A stretch of 64,000 nucleotides of DNA from Marininema halotolerans (lineage in GTDB: Bacteria > Bacillota > Bacilli > Thermoactinomycetales > DSM-45169). Below are positions 8,159 to 16,148 of the stretch, piece by piece. The stretch spans positions 186,001-250,000 of the forward strand of contig NZ_FPAA01000005.1 of NCBI RefSeq assembly GCF_900116235.1, given 5' to 3'. The first letter of the stretch is position 1. The number at the start of each line of letters is the position of its first letter. Under the pieces are notes generated by a model. That model saw nothing but the letters and a program-made list of their open reading frames with translations, was not told the DNA's origin and searched no databases. A program made the translations under genes and the position numbers.

Positions 8159-9118
8159 ATGAACCGCTGGGATGATATTTACGAGGTTTCCTTACCCTTA
8201 CCCTTTGCATTAAAGGCAATCAAGTCCTATGTCATACGAGGAAGCAATGGATTTACAGTGGTAGATACAGGATTAAGTTATGAAGCAGCCCATGAAGCAT
8301 GGGAACATGCTCGGAAGGCGATAGGATTTGATTGGACCGACGTAGAAAAGATTGTATTGACCCATTATCATCCCGATCATTATGGCATGGCTGGCTTTTT
8401 GCAAGAGCGAAGCCAAGCGCCTGTGTTTATGTCAGAGACGGATTACCAACAGGCACAACTCTTTTTTGGTCGGGGCAGTGAACAGCCTGATCAGATGGCC
8501 AGTTTTTATGGAGAGAATGGTCTGCCTGATGAGTGGACCACACAAATACCATCCCATTTACGCGGGTTTAGTCAGTGGGTTGAGCCTCATCCCAATCCTA
8601 CATTTATTCGAGCGGGAGAGACGATTCAACTGGGAGATGCTCGTTATGACATTCTCCATACTCCAGGACATGCTGATGGTCATTTGAGTTTTTATGATGG
8701 AAGCCGGGGACTCCTGATCGGGGGGGATTTCTTATTACCTAAAATTACTCCTAATATCAGTTTGTGGCCAGGATGCGACCCAAACCCCTTGGATTCGTTC
8801 TTGAACACCTTAGAGCAAATGAAGCCCTTGGAGGTAAAACGGATCTTTCCTTCCCATGGGCCAGTATTTGACCATTATCAACAGCGTATTGAACAATTAA
8901 TTCAGCATCATATGGATCGACTTGCTGAGATGAAAAATTGGGTGATGAAAGAACCCCTTACAGCGGCAGAAGTTTGTTTCCGTACGTTTGGTAAGAACTT
9001 ATCCGTTCATAATCTTCGTTTTGCGTTATCGGAAACATTAGCCCACTTGGAGTATCTTCGCTTAAATGGACAGGTCCAACGGGAAAAGCATGGTGCACAC
9101 TGGGTTTACTACCGTTAA
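8159..9118 (+). CDS. MBL-fold metallo-hydrolase with C-terminal winged helix
   Basis: A 319-residue metallo-beta-lactamase-fold hydrolase. The zinc motif is THYHPDHYG (about residues 63-71), with further ligands in TPGHADGHLS, GGDFLLP and PSHGPVF. The last 70 residues form a small helical/winged segment (AEVCFRTFGKN, LAHLEYLRLNGQV), as in RNase-Z-like MBL proteins of the LACTB2/YflN type. Substrates of this group vary (lactones, thioesters, RNA) and cannot be assigned. ATG 8159 follows AGGAGGAGG. It is the last gene of the methyltransferase-yutF operon and ends at a terminator. Confidence 0.88.
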   Translation: MNRWDDIYEVSLPLPFALKAIKSYVIRGSNGFTVVDTGLSYEAAHEAWEHARKAIGFDWTDVEKIVLTHYHPDHYGMAGFLQERSQAPVFMSETDYQQAQLFFGRGSEQPDQMASFYGENGLPDEWTTQIPSHLRGFSQWVEPHPNPTFIRAGETIQLGDARYDILHTPGHADGHLSFYDGSRGLLIGGDFLLPKITPNISLWPGCDPNPLDSFLNTLEQMKPLEVKRIFPSHGPVFDHYQQRIEQLIQHHMDRLAEMKNWVMKEPLTAAEVCFRTFGKNLSVHNLRFALSETLAHLEYLRLNGQVQREKHGAHWVYYR

Positions 9119-9122
9119 TAAC

Positions 9123-9155
9123 AAACACCCTTCCTCCTCTAGGAAAGGGTGTTTT
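9123..9155 (+). terminator. Terminator after the MBL hydrolase gene
   Basis: AAACACCCTTTCC-type hairpin (AAACACCCTTCCTC / GGAAAGGGTGTTTT) with a T-run. Confidence 0.85.
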
Positions 9156-9226
9156 CATATCTGAGCAGGATCTTTACTCGTCGATGCCTAATCCAATAGC
9201 ATGACAACGAAAGGAGTGAAGTAGGG

Positions 9227-10135
9227 ATGAAAAGGTTGGTTGAATCACAGGAACGCCCCGTTGCAACATTTTCCATCGTAGCCTTTGATGAAAAGGAAAA
9301 AGAATGGGGAATCGCTGTACAGTCAAAGTTTCTAGCGGCCGGAGCCTTAGTCCCTTGGGCGGTAGCGAACACAGGTGCAATTGCTACCCAAAGTTTTGCG
9401 AACACTTCTTTCGGGCCACGGGGCCTTCGTATGTTGGCGGAAGGAAAAGAACCCGAGGCGGTATTATGGGACCTTTTAGCGGATGATCCTGATCGTCAAC
9501 TGCGTCAAGTGGGCATTGTTGATGCACAAGGTCGTAGCGCGACTTTTACAGGATCCTCTTGTTTAACTTGGGCAGGTGGCATTGCGGAACCTGGTTTTTC
9601 TTGTCAAGGAAATATATTGACGGGTGAGGATGTCATTGAAAGTATGGCAGCATGCTATCGTTCCTCTGATGACATGCCACTGGCTGAAAAATTAATGGGT
9701 GTACTGGAAGCAGGACAAAAAGCGGGTGGAGATAAACGTGGCATGCAATCGGCATCGTTGTTGGTTGTGAAACAAGAGGGAGGGTATGGTGGTTGGAATG
9801 ACCGCATGATTGATTTGCGTGTCGATGAGCATCATCGCCCGATTACAGAGCTTAAACGTATCCTAAAATTGCATCGTCTTTATTTTCAGCGTTCAGAACC
9901 TGAAGACTTTCTCCCGCTTAACGGGGGAAATTTAGAGGAAGTAAAAGATTTACTCCGTAAGGCTGGATACACTCCAGGAGCTGGAGTGGAATATGATCGT
10001 AAAACGAAAGAGGCACTTAAAACCTTTTATTTACGGGAGAATTTCGATGATCGATGGAAAAATGATCCGGTGGTCGATCGGCGTGTACTGGAATATATGC
10101 GGCAGTTTCAAGGAGAACATCGTGATCATGTATAA
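9227..10135 (+). CDS. DUF1028 Ntn-hydrolase-like protein with C-terminal peptidoglycan-binding-like domain
   Basis: A 302-residue protein. The N-terminal ~210 residues are the DUF1028 domain: VATFSIVAFDEKEKEWGIAV, GAIATQSFAN and GPRGLRML, then CQGNILTG. DUF1028 adopts an Ntn-hydrolase fold with unknown substrate. The C-terminal segment (LNGGNLEEVKDLLRKAGYTP and DRKTKEALKTFYLRENFDDR) resembles the putative peptidoglycan-binding domain often attached to DUF1028. No signal peptide is seen, so binding of external peptidoglycan is doubtful. ATG 9227 lies ten bases after AAAGGAG. It is monocistronic, with a strong terminator. Confidence 0.85.
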   Translation: MKRLVESQERPVATFSIVAFDEKEKEWGIAVQSKFLAAGALVPWAVANTGAIATQSFANTSFGPRGLRMLAEGKEPEAVLWDLLADDPDRQLRQVGIVDAQGRSATFTGSSCLTWAGGIAEPGFSCQGNILTGEDVIESMAACYRSSDDMPLAEKLMGVLEAGQKAGGDKRGMQSASLLVVKQEGGYGGWNDRMIDLRVDEHHRPITELKRILKLHRLYFQRSEPEDFLPLNGGNLEEVKDLLRKAGYTPGAGVEYDRKTKEALKTFYLRENFDDRWKNDPVVDRRVLEYMRQFQGEHRDHV

Positions 10136-10154
10136 TGGTGAGTAAAGAAATATA

Positions 10155-10194
10155 GAGGGGCAAACCCTTGGGTGTATCAAAGGGTTTGCCCCTC
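10155..10194. terminator. Strong terminator between DUF1028 gene and pgpA-like gene
   Basis: GAGGGGCAAACCCTT / AAGGGTTTGCCCCTC perfect stem. T-tract is weak, but both converging genes end here. Confidence 0.75.
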
Positions 10195-10235
10195 CATTTG
10201 TTTGATTTACGATTCACATCGAATCGTGGCAACTT

Positions 10236-10820
10236 TTAAAATGGTTTTTGGCTAAAATAAAGAATGTTTTCATTTGGATAGGGTGATGGATTCGGCAACG
10301 GAGGTTCAGTTTCATGTTGTTGCTTCCGATTATGGGACAATCGGGCTGCACCAGCTGCAGCAATGGCCCCAACAATGTCATCGAGGAAGGTGTGGATTTC
10401 ACTTCCTTGATGATTGTTTAGGCGAGATAGGATTAATGGTTTCACACGATCGATATATCCAAAGTTGGTTAAACCAATACTGCCATACACATTTAAAATG
10501 GCAGTGGCCAAGGTTTCGTCGACACCATATAACCCTTCATCTCGTCGGATAATATCCATCAATGGTTCTTGTATTAAATTTTTCTCTGCGAGAATATCCA
10601 ATTGAATCCCGGTCATCACGGCATTTTGAACTTCACGCTTTGTTAAAACATGCTGGACGTGTTCTAGGCATTCCGTTAGGGTGATATCAGGAAAGAAAGA
10701 GTGTTGGAGTACATAAACCAACTCGGCGATGGAATCTAAGGTTACGCCGCGTTCATTTAACCAGGTGAGTGTTGTCTGATGAATCATTTCTTCCGTCACA
10801 GGTGTAAAATCATTATCCAA
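10236..10820 (-). CDS. yutG: Phosphatidylglycerophosphatase A family protein YutG
   Basis: A 194-residue PgpA-like protein (YutG type). The conserved core is seen as LATAILNVYGSIGLTNFGYI then DRVKPLI, HTFLDDIVGAIAAAGAARLS, the acidic metal-binding region of the family. An N-terminal extension carries MTGIQLDILAEK. The family dephosphorylates phosphatidylglycerophosphate, although the Bacillus YutG substrate is less certain. Start is TTG 10820, eight bases after AGGAGG. The C-terminus is Pro/Asn-rich. Here it is on the minus strand, between yutF and yutH homologues, consistent with the yut gene order. Confidence 0.85.
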   Translation of the reverse strand: MDNDFTPVTEEMIHQTTLTWLNERGVTLDSIAELVYVLQHSFFPDITLTECLEHVQHVLTKREVQNAVMTGIQLDILAEKNLIQEPLMDIIRRDEGLYGVDETLATAILNVYGSIGLTNFGYIDRVKPLILSRLNNHQGSEIHTFLDDIVGAIAAAGAARLSHNRKQQHETEPPLPNPSPYPNENILYFSQKPF

Positions 10821-10956
10821 AATGGCTTCCTCCTGAGTGGCAACATGTGATGGGTTTATTGTTGCCGACTTGTGAGGGAATATGACTGGATAAAATAGAT
10901 GTGAGGGTCATTTACAATGAAAAAAGTTAAGGGGAATTTATTAAAGGAGGATCAAT

Positions 10957-11742
10957 ATGTCACGTAAGGAAAGGGGGGTTGCTCTTGTCCTTGGAAGTTC
11001 AAGAGGACTTGGGAAAATGACTGCCAAATTTCTTGCAGAAAATGGTTGGGCAATCGGAATCCATTATAAAGAAAATGAAAAAGCTGCGAAGTCCTTGCAA
11101 GCTAGCATCAACGAAGCAGGTGGGCAGGCCGCCGTTTTTGGTGGGGATCTCAATTGTCCAAAGGAGACGGCTCATGTTGTTGCAAACGCGGTGAAAAACT
11201 TCGGTAGGCTAGATGTTCTTGTTCATGCGGTGGGTCCATTTATTCGAGAGCGAAAGCATTTTATTGATTTAGAGCAAGAAGAGATTGAGTCTATGGTGAA
11301 TGGCAATTTTAAAAGTGCTTTATATGCTGTACATACGGCTTTACCTGCTATGCGGACCAGTGGGCATGGAAGAGTAATCTTCTTTGGATTCGGGCGTGTG
11401 AATGAAGCTCCTGCTTGGCCAGACCGTTCAGCATATGCGGCAGCGAAAACAGGGCTTGTTTCTCTCACTAAAACCCTAGCGGTAGAAGAAGCCCCCTATG
11501 GAATTACGGTGAATATGGTGTGCCCTGGTGATATCATCGGGGATAACAAAGAGAAGCGCATTCACGAAGTATTGGGAACAAAAGATGAGGAAACCCCAAG
11601 AGGACGACCTGGGGTTGGTGAGGATGTCGCACGGGTGGTTCAGTTTTTATGTGAACCTCAATCTGATTTTGTGACGGGGAATGTAATTCATGTGACTGGT
11701 GGGCTAGACGTTATTCATCCCGTATCAAAGGTGAAGGAATAA
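10957..11742 (+). CDS. SDR family oxidoreductase without the usual catalytic serine
   Basis: A 261-residue classical short-chain dehydrogenase. The nucleotide-binding loop is LGSSRGLGK (T of TGxxxGxG replaced by L), with D in GGDLN, and VHAVG replaces the usual NNAG. The catalytic Tyr and Lys are present in SAYAAAKTG. The Ser expected about 13 residues before that Tyr is replaced: the stretch reads FFGFGRVNEAPAW. I remember this FGFGRVNEAPxW feature from a YtkK-like clade, so it is probably native. Annotated relatives are called 3-oxoacyl-ACP reductases; the substrate is unknown. ATG 10957 follows AAAGGAGG. Single gene ending at a terminator. Confidence 0.87.
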   Translation: MSRKERGVALVLGSSRGLGKMTAKFLAENGWAIGIHYKENEKAAKSLQASINEAGGQAAVFGGDLNCPKETAHVVANAVKNFGRLDVLVHAVGPFIRERKHFIDLEQEEIESMVNGNFKSALYAVHTALPAMRTSGHGRVIFFGFGRVNEAPAWPDRSAYAAAKTGLVSLTKTLAVEEAPYGITVNMVCPGDIIGDNKEKRIHEVLGTKDEETPRGRPGVGEDVARVVQFLCEPQSDFVTGNVIHVTGGLDVIHPVSKVKE

Positions 11743-11765
11743 CCGATGGTTGATGTGTCAAGGTA

Positions 11766-11802
11766 ACAAAGCCGAGCCGCAATTAGGCATCGGCTTTGTT
11801 TG
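11766..11802 (+). terminator. Terminator after the SDR gene
   Basis: ACAAAGCCGA / TCGGCTTTGT stem with a short T-rich tail. Confidence 0.75.
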
Positions 11803-11872
11803 TGATTTGCATAGGAAATGAATGTTGTGCTTATACATAGATTACGATGACGAATGAGGGTGGAGGATCGAT

Positions 11873-12967
11873 ATGGCCGATTTGAAAGCAACCTTAAAGG
11901 ATTGGACCGGGGAACCTCGGTTGCCTGAGATCCTGGAACATCATTATGGAGTACGAATGAAAGAAGTTTCGCCAATCGGTGGGGTGCTTCATCTAAGGAC
12001 CGATCATGGCGAATATGCCTTAAAGCGAGTAAGGGAGAGAGAAGAGCCTCGTTGGACACTTTTACGTAAATTAGCCCATCATCTTTCCGAATCAGGGGAA
12101 CGCCGCATTCAAGCACCGATTAAGACGCGTAAGGGAGCAATAACCATTGCTGGTTTGCGCAATCGTTATGTGCTGTTGCCTTGGATTGATGCACAGATTA
12201 GGGAGTGGCATCGTGACTCCCATTGGCCAAGAGTAGCACTTTCTCTCGCTCGACTTCATACGGACAGTCGAGGTTTTACTCCGCCTCAAAATACGATGGC
12301 TCTCAATCATGTTGGAAAGTGGCAACGTTTGTGGGGGGAGATGGAGAAGAACTTAAATATGTTGAAAATGGCTGCCGATTTGAGTGAAAAAATGTCTCCA
12401 GTGGATCAGGTATGGGTACGACACTGTTCCTTTGCTGAAGGAATGATGGAAAACGCTCACAAGTACTTAGAAAAGGTGGGTGGCGATGAAGCAGTTATTG
12501 CCTCTCGCAAAGGGGGAGAAATTGCTCATTGCAACATCCATCGGCGAAATGTGCTATGGGATAGCCGGGACAATGTACACTTTATCGATTGGAATTGTGT
12601 TACCTTGGATGTTCGTAGCCGTGATTTAGCGCGACTGTGTCTATATGCTTATGGACATACCGGTGATCTTAATGCCCCAATCGCGGTATTAAAAGGCTAT
12701 CAAGAAATCGCTCCATTAGAAAATGATGAGTATGGTCTCATTTATGCACAATTACTTTTCCCCCATCGTTTACTTCAAAGTTTACACAAAATCTATCGTG
12801 AACAACGGATTCCCACGAATCAAGCAAAGGGTCACCTTTCTGCCACGGTGGATCTGGAAGAACGCAAATATGGGTTACTACGTGATTTTCCAGAACGAGT
12901 GAAAGGCGCTTTTGGAGTGAAAATCCCACAAATTGATTGGTTGCAAGAAAAGAGTGCTAGATCCTGA
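11873..12967 (+). CDS. yutH: CotS/YutH-family spore coat kinase-like protein
   Basis: A 364-residue protein with an aminoglycoside-phosphotransferase-like fold, as in CotS, CotI and YutH. The catalytic-loop equivalent is AHCNIHRRNVLW (normally HGDxxxxN) and the metal site is FIDWN, so the loop Asp is replaced by Asn. The N-lobe Lys is in YALKRVRE. CotS-family proteins are inner spore coat components with uncertain kinase activity. ATG 11873 follows GGTGGAGGATCG. Its place at the end of the yut series supports YutH rather than CotS. Monocistronic. Confidence 0.85.
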   Translation: MADLKATLKDWTGEPRLPEILEHHYGVRMKEVSPIGGVLHLRTDHGEYALKRVREREEPRWTLLRKLAHHLSESGERRIQAPIKTRKGAITIAGLRNRYVLLPWIDAQIREWHRDSHWPRVALSLARLHTDSRGFTPPQNTMALNHVGKWQRLWGEMEKNLNMLKMAADLSEKMSPVDQVWVRHCSFAEGMMENAHKYLEKVGGDEAVIASRKGGEIAHCNIHRRNVLWDSRDNVHFIDWNCVTLDVRSRDLARLCLYAYGHTGDLNAPIAVLKGYQEIAPLENDEYGLIYAQLLFPHRLLQSLHKIYREQRIPTNQAKGHLSATVDLEERKYGLLRDFPERVKGAFGVKIPQIDWLQEKSARS

Positions 12968-13108
12968 CAAGATGTGTTCACAAATAGGTTTACCGCATAG
13001 CATATTAAGGTATGAAGATATAGGTTAGATAATAGGCTGGTAAAACATGAACTGGTTTGTTGTCGAGGTTTACAGGGGATGATCCTACAAAATCCCCTGA
13101 CCATATAC

Positions 13109-13137
13109 AAGCCTCCTTATTTGAAGGAGGCTTTTTT
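13109..13137 (+). terminator. Terminator preceding the histidine kinase gene
   Basis: AAGCCTCCTTatttGAAGGAGGCTTTTTT; terminates the yutH transcript, or attenuates upstream read-through into the kinase gene. A TATAAT at 13153-13158 lies just after it. Confidence 0.85.
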
Positions 13138-13189
13138 CCTTGTCGTTTTCGCTATAATGAATGGAGAGAAAAAGAGAGGTGAAGTCGGC

Positions 13190-14845
13190 ATGGTTGGGAA
13201 AGTTCAGAATCAATATCAACAGTGGGATACACTACGCCGCATTGCTGAGACGTTAAATCAGTCAGAGGATGTGCGCCCCCTGTTACAGATGGTATTAAAG
13301 GAATTGCTTCAAGTGACAGGACTCAGTACGGGGTGGATTTTTCTCGTTGAAGACGAGCCCGAATATACAACCGTTGCTATGCACCACTTACCCCCTGCGC
13401 TTACCACGGATCAAGCACGTCCCATGTGTCAAGGAAGGTGCTGGTGCCTTGATCGGGTATGGGATGGGAGGCTACATAAAGCGGTAAATATTATGGGATG
13501 TCAACGCCTGGATGACGCTGTGAAATACCAATGGGGGGATACATGGGGAATTACCCATCATGCAACGGTGCCATTGATGGCAGGGGGAGAAGTGATTGGC
13601 TTGTTAAATGTAGCTTCACCAGGGAAGGAGAACTTTACAAATGAGGAACTTGCCTTGTTGCAAGGAGTGGCCTATCAAATTGGGACAGCTGTAAAGAAAA
13701 CATGGCTGGTTGAAGCCCAACAACGGCGGGCGGAACGATTTTCTCAGCTGGATGAAGTGAGTCGAGCAATTTGGAGTTTTCGTAGTGAAGATGACTTACT
13801 TGAACAAGTCGTTCACCTTGTGGCAACATCCTTTAATTGGCCACTGATTGCTTTGTGGACAGGGCAAGGAAAGCAACTAAAGCTTCATACCTTTTCCCTT
13901 GACAGGAAGGTGACTCAACCAGAAAACCAATCACCAACGGAATCCCTTGGTGCGGTGGGGAAATCATTTCTTCAGCAAGAGGCTATTCTTTCAACAGATG
14001 AGCTACAAGGTATTTCCTCTCTATGGCCGGATTGTTCAGTGGTTGCCGCGGCTCCTTTATCTATGAGAGGGGAGTCATTTGGTGTGATTGTCATTGGGAG
14101 TGATCATCCCCGTAATTTGGATATCAGTGACTTGGATGTATTAAAAGCGCTCGGGGAGCATCTTTCCTTAGCGATAGAGAGTGGGCGCCTCGAAGAAGAA
14201 AGAGAACGATTGCTCATTTCAGAAGAACGAAATCGCCTTGCGCGAGATTTACACGATTCGGTGAATCAAAAACTTTTTTCCCTTTCACTCAATGCAAGAA
14301 CTGCAAAGGGGGTGGCTCCTAAAGAAAATGAGATGCTCCATGAAGCTTTAGAAGATATGGAGATGCTCTCACGGGAAGCATTAAAGGAAATGCGTTCACT
14401 CATTTGGCAATTGCGTCCTGCAGGACTTGAGAATGGGGTCGTCTCAGCACTTCATCGGTATGGGACTCGATTAGGCTTAACATTGGAAATTGTTGTCGAA
14501 GGCGTAGTTAGCCTATCTCGCAATGTAGAAGAGACGCTATGGAGAATTGGTCAAGAAGCATTAAATAATGTAAGTCGTCATGCGGATACTGACCAGGTAT
14601 ATCTTTATCTTTCTGTTAGAGACGAGAAAATCTGTTTACAAATCAAAGACAATGGGCGAGGTTGTGTAAACCCGATTGGGGAACCGAAACGTGGACTTGG
14701 TATTATAGGCATGAAAGAGCGGGCGCAATTGATAAACGGATCATTCCGTTTTGATAGTGAAACAGGTCTTGGGACCATTGTGGAAGTGTCATTACCCTAC
14801 ACAGAGGGGAAGGAAGAAGATGATGAAATTAGTACTTGTGGATGA
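13190..14845 (+). CDS. GAF-domain histidine kinase, AirS/YhcY-like, with four-cysteine sensor motif
   Basis: A 551-residue cytosolic sensor kinase with two GAF domains (about 20-175 and 195-340). The HisKA_3 dimerisation helix has phospho-acceptor His355 in ARDLHDSVNQKLF, and the HATPase domain shows N-box ALNNVSRHA, DNGRG and GLGIIGM. The first GAF carries C80, C84, C86 and C104 (MCQGRCWC then MGC). This resembles AirS of the staphylococcal AirSR system, where GAF cysteines hold a redox-active iron-sulfur cluster; oxygen or redox sensing is therefore inferred. There are no membrane helices. ATG 13190 follows AGAGAGGTG; upstream in-frame codons lack a site. It overlaps the response regulator gene by about 26 bases. 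Confidence 0.9.
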   Translation: MVGKVQNQYQQWDTLRRIAETLNQSEDVRPLLQMVLKELLQVTGLSTGWIFLVEDEPEYTTVAMHHLPPALTTDQARPMCQGRCWCLDRVWDGRLHKAVNIMGCQRLDDAVKYQWGDTWGITHHATVPLMAGGEVIGLLNVASPGKENFTNEELALLQGVAYQIGTAVKKTWLVEAQQRRAERFSQLDEVSRAIWSFRSEDDLLEQVVHLVATSFNWPLIALWTGQGKQLKLHTFSLDRKVTQPENQSPTESLGAVGKSFLQQEAILSTDELQGISSLWPDCSVVAAAPLSMRGESFGVIVIGSDHPRNLDISDLDVLKALGEHLSLAIESGRLEEERERLLISEERNRLARDLHDSVNQKLFSLSLNARTAKGVAPKENEMLHEALEDMEMLSREALKEMRSLIWQLRPAGLENGVVSALHRYGTRLGLTLEIVVEGVVSLSRNVEETLWRIGQEALNNVSRHADTDQVYLYLSVRDEKICLQIKDNGRGCVNPIGEPKRGLGIIGMKERAQLINGSFRFDSETGLGTIVEVSLPYTEGKEEDDEISTCG

Positions 14846-15461
14846 TCATCCGATGGTGTTAAAGGGATTGCGGCTTTTTTTGCAGATGCAAGAGGATATG
14901 GAGATTGTAGGTGAGGCAAGTAATGGTCAAGAAGCAATTACATTGGTTCGGACAGTGCAACCGGATGTTGTCCTAATGGATCTGATGATGCCAGTGATGG
15001 ATGGGATTGAAGCGACACGACAAATCCACGAAAGCTTACCCGAAGTAAAGATTATTGTTCTAACGAGTTTTGCGGATCAGGATCATGTGATTCCAGCGAT
15101 TCGTGCAGGAGCAGTTGGTTATCAATTAAAAGAGATTGAAGCGGATGAATTAGCAGAAACCATTCGGGCAGCTTATCGAGGAATGACACAACTTCATCCG
15201 AAAGCGGCTGGCTTATTAGTCAATCAATTTGTGACAGGGGAGACGAATGGAAACGGGGTATCTGTGGAATCACTAACTCCTCGTGAACAGGATGTCCTGA
15301 AAGAGATCACTACCGGTAAAAGCAACAAAGAGATTGCAGCAGAGTTAGTGATTGCTGAAAAAACAGTCAAGACCCATGTAAGCAGTATTTTAGCAAAATT
15401 AGCTCTTTCCGATCGAACCCAAGCTGCTGTATATGCCATGAAGAAGGGCTGGTTTACTTGA
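14820..15461 (+). CDS. NarL/LuxR-family response regulator, partner of the GAF kinase
   Basis: A 213-residue regulator with an N-terminal receiver domain (VDDHP acidic pocket, phospho-acceptor D54 in VVLMDLMMP, LTSF and Lys in GYQLKE). A C-terminal LuxR HTH follows (LTPREQDVLKEITTGKSNKE to VKTHVSSILAKL). It overlaps the kinase 3' end, so the two form an operon and cognate pair. It resembles YhcZ/AirR. Start ATG 14820 or 14823 cannot be separated. No target site was identified; the downstream region is a long noncoding stretch. Confidence 0.93.
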   Translation: MMKLVLVDDHPMVLKGLRLFLQMQEDMEIVGEASNGQEAITLVRTVQPDVVLMDLMMPVMDGIEATRQIHESLPEVKIIVLTSFADQDHVIPAIRAGAVGYQLKEIEADELAETIRAAYRGMTQLHPKAAGLLVNQFVTGETNGNGVSVESLTPREQDVLKEITTGKSNKEIAAELVIAEKTVKTHVSSILAKLALSDRTQAAVYAMKKGWFT

Positions 15462-16148
15462 CGAAGAGAAATGTTATTACAAACCTAACTCGGTTCATAA
15501 GCATCAGTTTTATTTATCCTTAAGTGCAATGAAGTTCTGCTTTTCTACAAGTGAATAAGGTACTTTGTGTTTTTGATGAACCTTTTTAAATGGGTTGCTT
15601 TTTGCTGAAAAAGGCAGATCATCTTTGCTTTCCTTTAAATTTGGAGAAAATACTTTTGCTTATGCAAAAATAGAAAAAATGGAGCCAGTTCCAGATGCCT
15701 AGCAATATTTTTTGTATAGTAATAAAACTTATTTTAAAAATAAATAATTTAAAAATGTTGTTAATCTCCGTTTCTTAAATCAAAAAAAATATTTTATTAA
15801 AAATGGAAAGAAATGAAGTGTTCTCATAATTAGTAATTCTGGTGTAGAATAGGATCAGGTGAGTATACAGTCATAGGTGTGTTGATTAACGCGTGTGAGT
15901 GGTAAAAAGGGCTTTGCCATTGACTTAGAGGAGAGTTTAATGAGGGAGGGCGTTAGGGGCGGCATTGATGAATTTGCTACCCAAAAGGGATTAGCTCTAC
16001 TCGCCATCTGCTCATTCAGTCGGCCGAGCTTTTCTATATCCTCGTCAATGGCAAGTCTCTTATGCTCCTACATGGCTTTATATTCCAACTTTTGGATAAT
16101 CAATACTCCCTGATACCAAAGTATAATACAAAGTAAAGGAGCGTTATT
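15462..16148. other. 687-base AT-rich noncoding region
   Basis: Much of this stretch is more AT-rich than its neighbours (runs such as TTAAAAATAAATAATTTAAAAA). A 72-codon frame at 15895-16113 has no good ribosome site and no recognisable product. The opposite strand of 16110-15890 reads like degraded coding sequence (KRLAIDEDIEKLGRLNEQ) interrupted by a stop, possibly a gene remnant. A TATAAT at 16122-16127, just upstream of the XRE-TPR gene, could be its -10, but no -35 is clear. Confidence 0.5.

Noticed and set aside
10141-10235. Small RNA or riboswitch between the DUF1028 and pgpA-like genes
   Set aside because: The long perfect stem is explained as a terminator for converging genes.
15895-16113. 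72-codon plus-strand frame before the XRE-TPR gene
   Set aside because: No ribosome site, no recognisable protein; the opposite strand looks more like decayed coding sequence.
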